Origin: Bacteroidota bacterium | GTDB lineage: Bacteria > Bacteroidota > Bacteroidia > Chitinophagales > Chitinophagaceae | DNA length: 8,891 nucleotides | Direction: 5' to 3' | NCBI GenBank assembly: GCA_030831005.1 | Contig: JAURLW010000118.1 | Coordinates: forward strand, 1-8,891 | The notes under the pieces: generated by a model | The model's input: the letters and a program-made list of their open reading frames with translations, nothing else | Told to the model about the DNA's origin: nothing | The model's database searches: none | Shown: piece by piece, positions 1-5,487 of the stretch | Layout: each line of letters starts with the position of its first letter | Numbering within the stretch: position 1 is the first letter of the stretch | Position numbers and translations under genes: made by a program

Positions 1-189
1 TATTTAAATTCACTTGAACCGCAATCTAAAATCGAATTATTCACCTTTCAAGGGCAGTGCATAAAGTCTTATGATGTTATTAATAAGGAAAGTAAAATAG
101 AAATAGAAGATTTACCAAATGCTTTCTATTTTGTTAAAGTGTATTTCCAAAATGGACTAGTTTGGAATGGAAGATTTATTAAATATTAA
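1..189 (+). CDS. C-terminal fragment of a secreted protein with a T9SS type A-like sorting domain (5' end outside window)
   Basis: Frame 1 is open from the first base to the TAA at 187-189 and gives 62 residues. They include KIELFTFQGQ, then KIEIEDLPNAFYFVKVYF, and end in GRFIKY. This is the layout of the Bacteroidota type IX secretion C-terminal sorting domain (type A): a short beta-strand ending in a 'G' turn, a strand before the 'L..G/AFYFVKV' core, and a final strand with a basic residue near the C-terminus. Such a domain directs a periplasmic protein through the T9SS outer-membrane translocon and is normally cleaved off. The catalytic or binding part lies upstream of the window, so the function of the whole protein cannot be given. 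The gene ends just before a strong hairpin terminator and converges on the M16 operon. The frame is certain; the sorting-domain assignment rests on pattern resemblance. Confidence 0.75.
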   Translation, partial: YLNSLEPQSKIELFTFQGQCIKSYDVINKESKIEIEDLPNAFYFVKVYFQNGLVWNGRFIKY

Positions 190-211
190 TTACATTTTAT
201 TTTGTAGTAGC

Positions 212-257
212 ATAAAAATGAAAAGCCACTTCCTCAGAAGTGGCTTTTCATTTTTAT
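212..257. terminator. Bidirectional intrinsic terminator between convergent genes
   Basis: The arms 212-232 and 237-257 are perfect reverse complements over 21 bp around a 4-nt loop (CTCA). The core is AAAAGCCACTTC/GAAGTGGCTTTT. The outer end of the stem is A-rich on the left and T-rich on the right, so RNA from either strand ends in a U-run. It sits 22 bp after the stop of the leftward-edge gene and 13 bp after the stop of the inactive M16 gene, so it can serve both. Confidence 0.93.
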
Positions 258-270
258 TTAAAGCTATTGC

Positions 271-2394
271 TTATTTGAATTCTTCATCACTGATACCTTT
301 GTTGATTTCGATAGTTGTTAATTTCATATCGAAAGCTTGAGGTCCAGCTTGGTATTTTACAGTATAAGCTACTTTATAGCCTTTTTTACTAGGTACTTCT
401 TTATAATCAGCATACTCTACAACAATAGACATTGGTCCTTGAGGAGTATCTTGTGTTTTTACTTCTTTTACTTTGAAGCCAGTAGCTACATCATAGTATT
501 CTTTAGAAGTTTCTCCTTTAGCATCTTTAACTTCTATTACATATTGGTTTCCATCTTGTCCTTTTAAAGTACGTGTATTACCAATTGCAGCTTGGTGAAT
601 ATCTGCTTGAGGATCTAATTCTTCTTTTTTCTCAGCAATTTCTTCAGCCGTCATTTCTTTCTTTTGACCTTGTGCTTCAGAGTAGCCGCTTGTGCCATTA
701 ATTACAGATTTTTGGAAAGTCATACCCATTTTAGGTACACTCACAGTTGATTTTAATTTGCCTGCTTTTGCAAATTTGCTGAAATTTAAAACCATGCCTT
801 GCATTTCTGCTTCGAAAATAGTTTTTACTTCTTTAATAGATGCAATTACTTTTTCGCCACCAATTAAACTTAAGTGTTTGTTGTAAACACTCTCTGCCGT
901 TACGCCTGCTGGAGCCGGAACAATAGTCGTGTTTTCAACTGCATTACCATAATTATCTACATATTCGATAGTACCATTACCAGAGAATACTTTTAATTTA
1001 TCAGCTACTTCTTCTTTGCTACCTACTACTACAATGTTTGCATTGTCTGGGTTGATATATTTTTCAGCCATTGCTTTTACATCTTGTGGTGTAACAGCTG
1101 CTAAGTTTTTCAAGTAATTATTGTAATAATCACTTGGCATTTTATAACGATCAATGTTGATAGCAAATTGCGCGATACGACCAGGATTTTCAAGCCCTAA
1201 TGCAAAAGCACCTGACATATTATTGATGATGTTTTGTAAATCTTCATTCGGAACTAATTCGCTATTTAATTTACGCATTTCAGCAATTAATTCAGTGATA
1301 GAGCTATCGGTAACAATGTTTCTACATTTAGCATAGCCTTTGAAATTTCCATAGATATCATCTACGTCAACGCTTGAGTAAGAACCGTATGTCCAACCGT
1401 GTTTTTCACGAAGATTCAAGAATAAACGACCTTGAGAACCACCACCTAAAATTGTATTGGTTACATTTAATTTAATCACATCTTCAGTACCTGGTTTGAT
1501 ATCAATTGGATATGTAACATTAAATACGCTTTGTACAGCACCTTCTCTTGCAGCAAAAACAACTCGGTTACTTTCTGGTTCAGTAGGAGTAGGGTAGCTT
1601 GCTACTGGTACTTCAGCACGTTGCCAGTTGTTGAAATACTTTTCAATTAATGGCTTCATTTCAGCAACTGTTACATCTCCTACGATAGCCATATACGCTA
1701 CATTCGGACGAACATAAGTTTGGAAATAATTAGTACATGCTGTTAATTCGATGTTAGCAACAGTTTTATCGGTAACAACTTCTCCATAAGGATGATTTTT
1801 ACCAAAATTGATTACCGATGTGATGTTATTTAACATAGCATCTGGTTCGTTTTTAGAAGATTCTAATCCTGCTAACAATTGCTTTTTAGCTTTTTCAAAT
1901 TCATCTTGTTTGAAATCAGCATTAATAACAATATCGCTTAAGATCTCTAATAAAGCAGTTTGATGTTTTTTCAAGCTACCTGCAGAAATAGCACTAGTGC
2001 TTGCATTTACTTCAGCACCAATATTATCAATTGCAGTACTTAATTCATCCTTAGATTTTGTTTTAGTACCACTCGTCATTAATTCTCCTGTGATTTGAGA
2101 AAGACCTGCTGCTTTACCTTCTAAAGCAGGTTTAGTATCAAACTGAATAGAGATGTCGATAGTAGGTAATTTATGGTTTTCAACCACAAATATTTTTAAG
2201 CCATTAGCTAAAGTAAATTGTTCTGTTTTACCTAATTTAATTTCTGGAGCAGGACCTGCTTTTGGTCGAATGCTTCTATCTAATACTGTAGTTGGGGCTG
2301 TAGCTTTTGGAGCCGCTTTTTTTACAGTTTTTTGTGCAAAGCTTGTCGAAGCGATAAAGCTAATTGCAGCTATATGTAAAATTATTTTTTTCAT
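271..2394 (-). CDS. Inactive M16 (insulinase-like) peptidase subunit with C-terminal extension
   Basis: This 707-residue protein starts with a signal peptide (about 1-20, ending SFA before Q21), so it is exported, probably to the periplasm. A Lys/Ala/Pro-rich linker follows (about 22-50). Two M16 domains come next: N-terminal about 55-255 and C-terminal about 270-470. At the place of the zinc motif HxxEH it reads QITGE (100-104), so both zinc histidines and the catalytic glutamate are missing. The C-terminal domain keeps the Arg/Tyr pair (R329 and Y336 in LREKHGWTY) that holds substrate backbone in M16B enzymes. Residues about 495-707 form an additional domain, with 'YNKHLSLIGGEKV' at its start and strands resembling lipoprotein-sorting (LolA-like) folds; that fold assignment is tentative. 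The gene lies 29 bp downstream of the catalytic M16 gene on the same strand, so the two probably form a heterodimer as in other paired M16B peptidases. The start ATG is fixed by an in-frame TAA in the A-rich leader. Confidence 0.9.
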   Translation of the reverse strand: MKKIILHIAAISFIASTSFAQKTVKKAAPKATAPTTVLDRSIRPKAGPAPEIKLGKTEQFTLANGLKIFVVENHKLPTIDISIQFDTKPALEGKAAGLSQITGELMTSGTKTKSKDELSTAIDNIGAEVNASTSAISAGSLKKHQTALLEILSDIVINADFKQDEFEKAKKQLLAGLESSKNEPDAMLNNITSVINFGKNHPYGEVVTDKTVANIELTACTNYFQTYVRPNVAYMAIVGDVTVAEMKPLIEKYFNNWQRAEVPVASYPTPTEPESNRVVFAAREGAVQSVFNVTYPIDIKPGTEDVIKLNVTNTILGGGSQGRLFLNLREKHGWTYGSYSSVDVDDIYGNFKGYAKCRNIVTDSSITELIAEMRKLNSELVPNEDLQNIINNMSGAFALGLENPGRIAQFAINIDRYKMPSDYYNNYLKNLAAVTPQDVKAMAEKYINPDNANIVVVGSKEEVADKLKVFSGNGTIEYVDNYGNAVENTTIVPAPAGVTAESVYNKHLSLIGGEKVIASIKEVKTIFEAEMQGMVLNFSKFAKAGKLKSTVSVPKMGMTFQKSVINGTSGYSEAQGQKKEMTAEEIAEKKEELDPQADIHQAAIGNTRTLKGQDGNQYVIEVKDAKGETSKEYYDVATGFKVKEVKTQDTPQGPMSIVVEYADYKEVPSKKGYKVAYTVKYQAGPQAFDMKLTTIEINKGISDEEFK

Positions 2395-2400
2395 GTTGAA

Positions 2401-2416
2401 TGTTTTTTTGGTTTAA
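2401..2416 (-). promoter_or_regulatory. A-rich leader motif before the inactive M16 gene
   Basis: Read on the minus strand, this is TTAAACC followed by an A-run and CA, ending 6 nt before the ATG. Nearly the same string precedes the upstream M16 gene. There is no Shine-Dalgarno box. A-rich leaders commonly support translation initiation in Bacteroidota, so a role in ribosome recruitment is the likeliest reading, but that is inference. Confidence 0.4.
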
Positions 2417-2423
2417 GGCCGAA

Positions 2424-3755
2424 TTATTTTTTTTCTTCAGATTTTGGTAAATAATCTACTACCAAACGATTCTCTTTAGTAAGGTATTGTTTAGCAACAC
2501 GCATAATATCTTCTTTTGTTACTTGTTGGTATAAAGCCAATTCGGTATTTACTAAGTTGGTATTTTTTAAGTACGTATAGTTGGTAGCTAAGTTTTCAAT
2601 AATTCCTAAAATGCGACGATTTTGATTAATAAAATCACTTTCAATTTGATTCATTAGTTTTTTATATTCTTCGTCTGAAATTAAAGTAGTTCTTACTTTT
2701 TCAATTTCTTCATTCATTGCAGTTTCTAATTCTGCATTTTTAATACCCATATTTGCGATAGCAAACATCATTACCACACCTGGATCTTCACTTGGCATAG
2801 GGAATGCACCAACTTCAACTGCTTTTTGTTGCTTGTCTACTAATGCATTGCGCAAACGAGAGCTATTACCTTGCGATAATAATTGTGCTAATAATTGCAT
2901 TGCATAAGCATCTTTAGTAAATGGTTTAGGCGCTCTATAACTAAAGATTAATGCAGGCAATTGAATATTGTCATAAAATGTAGTGCGTTTTTCTGCAGTT
3001 TGTGCAGGCTCTACGATAGAAGGACGATATAATTCTTTTGTTCCTTTTGGAATGCTTCCAAAATATTTAGCAATCAATGCTTTTGTTTTGATTGGATCAA
3101 TATCACCACCAATTACTAAGGTTGCATTGTTTGGTACATAGTACGTTTTGTAGAAATTGATGAATTCATCAATCGTAGCTTCGCTTAAATCTTTGTCATA
3201 TCCTATTGGAGTCCAATGATAAGGATGCTCGGTAAAGCTATTTTCATAAACCACTTTTAATAATTGTCCGTATGGGCGATTATCATAGCTTTGTTTCTTT
3301 TCTTCTTTTACTACTTTACGTTGTGTTTCTACACCAATCGTATCGATTTTAGCATGTAACATACGCTCAGATTCCATCCATAAACCTAATTCTAATTGAT
3401 TAGATGGAAGCGATTCAAAATAGAACGTACGATCTTGAGAAGTGTTCGCATTAAGCTGACCGCCAGCTGCTTGCACCAACTTCATATATTCTCCACGTTT
3501 GATATTTTCACTGCCTTCAAATAATAAATGCTCGAAGAAGTGCGCAAAGCCAGTACGACCAACTTTTTCATTTTTAGAACCCACATGATACATTACTGAT
3601 ACAGCAACGATTGGGGTAGCATGGTCTTCATGTAAAATAACATGTAAGCCGTTTGGCAAATCGTATTCCGTAAATTTAATTTTTTCTGCTGCTTGCGATG
3701 TATTGCTTAATGTAGCAACGCCTAGTGCAAGAAGACTTAGAAATCTCAACTTCAT
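2424..3755 (-). CDS. Zinc-dependent M16 family peptidase, catalytic subunit
   Basis: This 443-residue exported protein has a signal peptide of about 22 residues (cleavage likely after SQA). The inverted zinc motif is HFFEH at 72-76 (two His ligands; E75 is the catalytic base), followed by the third ligand, most likely E152 in VVKEEKKQ, at the usual spacing of about 76 residues. The glycine-rich segment GGQLNANTSQDRTFYF (98-113) is also typical of M16. The second domain runs from about 255 to 440. At the positions where M16B partners carry the Arg/Tyr substrate pair, this protein has V306 and V313, so it probably depends on the partner encoded next to it. Its length fits one M16B subunit. It is the first gene of the two-gene operon. 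The ATG is the only possible start because an in-frame TAA lies 18 bp upstream. The role is probably degradation of peptides or misfolded proteins in the periplasm; the substrate is unknown. Confidence 0.94.
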   Translation of the reverse strand: MKLRFLSLLALGVATLSNTSQAAEKIKFTEYDLPNGLHVILHEDHATPIVAVSVMYHVGSKNEKVGRTGFAHFFEHLLFEGSENIKRGEYMKLVQAAGGQLNANTSQDRTFYFESLPSNQLELGLWMESERMLHAKIDTIGVETQRKVVKEEKKQSYDNRPYGQLLKVVYENSFTEHPYHWTPIGYDKDLSEATIDEFINFYKTYYVPNNATLVIGGDIDPIKTKALIAKYFGSIPKGTKELYRPSIVEPAQTAEKRTTFYDNIQLPALIFSYRAPKPFTKDAYAMQLLAQLLSQGNSSRLRNALVDKQQKAVEVGAFPMPSEDPGVVMMFAIANMGIKNAELETAMNEEIEKVRTTLISDEEYKKLMNQIESDFINQNRRILGIIENLATNYTYLKNTNLVNTELALYQQVTKEDIMRVAKQYLTKENRLVVDYLPKSEEKK

Positions 3756-3760
3756 TAGAT

Positions 3761-3777
3761 TGTTTTTTATGGTTTAA
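3761..3777 (-). promoter_or_regulatory. A-rich leader motif before the catalytic M16 gene
   Basis: On the minus strand this reads TTAAACCATAAAAAACA and ends 5 nt before the ATG. It matches the leader of the downstream M16 gene apart from an inserted T and small edge differences. No Shine-Dalgarno box is present. Functional role is inferred only. Confidence 0.4.
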
Positions 3778-3893
3778 AAAAGAAGTGTGAAATTAGGTAT
3801 TTAATTACATAAATGACGCTCGTTTGTAGTAAAATATTACGTTAAATAATTAATAATTAGCACTACAAAATAGACCTTACAATCAATAAGCAC

Positions 3894-3901
3894 TAATTTT
3901 G
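3894..3901 (+). promoter_or_regulatory. Putative -7 promoter element (TAnnTTTG) for the HAD phosphatase gene
   Basis: TAATTTTG matches the Bacteroidota housekeeping-sigma -7 consensus TAnnTTTG exactly and ends 28 bp before the ATG of the phosphatase gene, which would leave a 5' leader of roughly 20-25 nt. I see no TTG at the expected -33 distance, so this rests on one element only. It lies in the 174-bp AT-rich gap between divergently transcribed genes. Confidence 0.45.
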
Positions 3902-3929
3902 AAGCAAATACCTTTAAAATATAACATAA

Positions 3930-4598
3930 ATGATTAATACGATACTTTTCGATATGGATGGCTTATTGCTGGATACGGAGCTTTATTGGGGCGACAGTAT
4001 GCTTAAGATTGCTGCCCAAGAAGGTATTCCTATTACTCGAGAACGATTTAAGGAAACCACGGGCTTACGCATTTTTGAAGTTACCGAATACTGGCAACGC
4101 AATTATCCTTGGCAAGGTGCGAGTAGTGAGGCAGTAGCTAATGCCATCTTAGATGATATCATCCAAGTTAGCATTGCTAATGGAAAGATTATGCCCGGTG
4201 TTATCCAGCTATTAGATACATTGCAATCTAAAGGATACAAAATTGCCTTGGCATCTTCCTCGCCAATGCGCATGATAGCGCCCTTGGTGGATCATTTTAA
4301 ATTAGCATCTTATTTCAACCAAATTTGTTCTGCTGATGCTGTAGAATATGGCAAACCACATCCTGCAGTATTTTTACATGCTGCCAATTTATTGCATACT
4401 CAACAACACGAATGCCTCGTTTTAGAAGATTCTATAAATGGAGTAATAGCTGCTAAAGCAGCACGTATGAAAGTGATTGCAGTGCCCGATGCACATCAAA
4501 TAAATAATCCTGCATTTAGCATTGCAGATGCCATTTTGCCAAGCTTAGAGCAATTAAACGATGCTCAATTTAAAGCCATTACTGGGCATTCTTTTTAA
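3930..4598 (+). CDS. hxpB: HAD-superfamily sugar-phosphate phosphatase, HxpB/YniC-like
   Basis: This 222-residue cytoplasmic protein has all four HAD motifs. Motif I is D8-M-D10-G with the nucleophile D8 and acid/base D10. Motif II is the serine run in ALASSSP (about 109-111). Motif III is K142 in GKPHP. Motif IV is E166-D167 in LEDS. The helical cap (about 18-85) carries TGLRI...W...PWQG, and the segments VLEDSINGVIAAKAARM and VPDAHQINNPAF follow the E. coli YniC/HxpB pattern closely from end to end. That enzyme dephosphorylates hexitol phosphates and 2-deoxyglucose 6-phosphate; beta-phosphoglucomutase is the main alternative within the same subfamily. The start is fixed by a TAA directly before the ATG. 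The gene stands alone between opposite-strand units, overlapping the transporter gene tail to tail by 20 bp, so the context gives no pathway. Family is secure; the exact substrate is inferred. Confidence 0.9.
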   Translation: MINTILFDMDGLLLDTELYWGDSMLKIAAQEGIPITRERFKETTGLRIFEVTEYWQRNYPWQGASSEAVANAILDDIIQVSIANGKIMPGVIQLLDTLQSKGYKIALASSSPMRMIAPLVDHFKLASYFNQICSADAVEYGKPHPAVFLHAANLLHTQQHECLVLEDSINGVIAAKAARMKVIAVPDAHQINNPAFSIADAILPSLEQLNDAQFKAITGHSF

Positions 4599-4606
4599 TG
4601 GCTTTA
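4571..4606. terminator. Inverted repeat spanning the convergent gene ends (possible bidirectional terminator)
   Basis: The arms TAAAGCCATTA (4571-4581) and TAATGGCTTTA (4596-4606) are perfect 11-bp reverse complements around a 14-nt loop. The left arm contains the stop codon of the minus-strand transporter and the right arm contains the stop of the plus-strand phosphatase. No long U-run follows on either strand, so termination strength is doubtful. No other terminator candidate was found for these two units. Confidence 0.45.
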
Positions 4607-5484
4607 TAGCCCCAATTCACGCAGATAATTCCGCTTATAATAAGGGCTACGGCAATAGGGATATTCCAATTGAAAGCTTCCTTCAAAAATACCGTACCTA
4701 AGATAATAGCTACAATAGGATTGATATAAGCATAGATGGTTACTATGCCAATTGGCAAATTTCTCAACGTATAGAGATAGAAGGTGTAGGCCATTACAGA
4801 TCCTACAATGACTAAATAAAAATAAGCTGCAATCACATCGCTATGTTGCCAGTCTATAGCATGATGTTTTTCAGTAAACGCACTAATGACAAACATGATA
4901 CAGCCTCCAATAAATTGCTGCCAACCGGCATTGCTTAAGGGTGCAGTATTATTGGTGATTTTTTTATTGACAATACTACCTAGTGCCCAAATTATGGTAG
5001 CTGCAAATAAGGCAGCAACGCCCCATGCGTATGTAGGGTTTAACAATAAATTCCAACTGCTTTTAAACATATAAGCGATGCCTGCAAAACCAAGTATTAA
5101 GCCCAATATAATTTTCTTATTGATTTTCTCTTGAGGTACTAATACAATATTTATTAAAACAGCAAAAAGCGGCATCATACTACAGATAATAGCAGCAATA
5201 TTACTTTCTATATGTTGCTCTCCCCAACAAACAAATCCATTGCCGCCCGCAATTAATAATAAGCCCACAAGCGCATGTTGTTGTATGCTTTGCCAGCTCC
5301 ATTGAAATTTCTCTTTTTGCAATAAGGCAATGCCAAACATCAATAAACCTGCAAGTGTTTGTCGTGCACCAGCAAATAGATAGGGTGGTATATGTTGAAC
5401 TACTACTCGAATACCAAAATAAGTGGTGCCCCAGGCAATACTTACAAAGGCTAAGGCTAAATAGGCTTTATTTTTAACGGTCAT
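4579..5484 (-). CDS. EamA/DMT-superfamily transporter, YedA-like
   Basis: This 301-residue inner-membrane protein should have ten membrane segments in two EamA repeats (about 8-140 and 153-290), the standard size for the drug/metabolite transporter superfamily. Family signatures are SIAWGTTYFGIRV near the N-terminus, AGGNGFVCWGEQ (79-90), SMMPLFAVL in the first repeat, and YAYINPIVAIILGTVFLKE (251-269) in the second. The pattern resembles E. coli YedA. Members export or import amino acids, metabolites or drugs by secondary transport; the substrate cannot be read from sequence. The gene starts only 3 bp after the mutS2 stop codon, so it is probably co-transcribed and translationally coupled to mutS2, with no promoter of its own visible. 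Its last codons overlap the convergent phosphatase gene by 20 bp. No functional link to MutS2 is evident. Confidence 0.92.
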   Translation of the reverse strand: MTVKNKAYLALAFVSIAWGTTYFGIRVVVQHIPPYLFAGARQTLAGLLMFGIALLQKEKFQWSWQSIQQHALVGLLLIAGGNGFVCWGEQHIESNIAAIICSMMPLFAVLINIVLVPQEKINKKIILGLILGFAGIAYMFKSSWNLLLNPTYAWGVAALFAATIIWALGSIVNKKITNNTAPLSNAGWQQFIGGCIMFVISAFTEKHHAIDWQHSDVIAAYFYLVIVGSVMAYTFYLYTLRNLPIGIVTIYAYINPIVAIILGTVFLKEAFNWNIPIAVALIISGIICVNWGYKAIKKNAQ

Positions 5485-5487
5485 GTT

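Noticed and set aside
2153..2416. An 87-codon plus-strand open frame with hydrophobic segments at the start of the inactive M16 gene
   Set aside because: The hydrophobic stretches are the reverse reading of the M16 signal peptide and Ala/Lys-rich linker; there is no supporting start signal.
3866..3872. Possible -7 promoter element TATTTTG on the minus strand for the M16 operon
   Set aside because: The spacing inside the element is one base short of TAnnTTTG and there is no TTG at a suitable upstream distance, so I did not annotate it.
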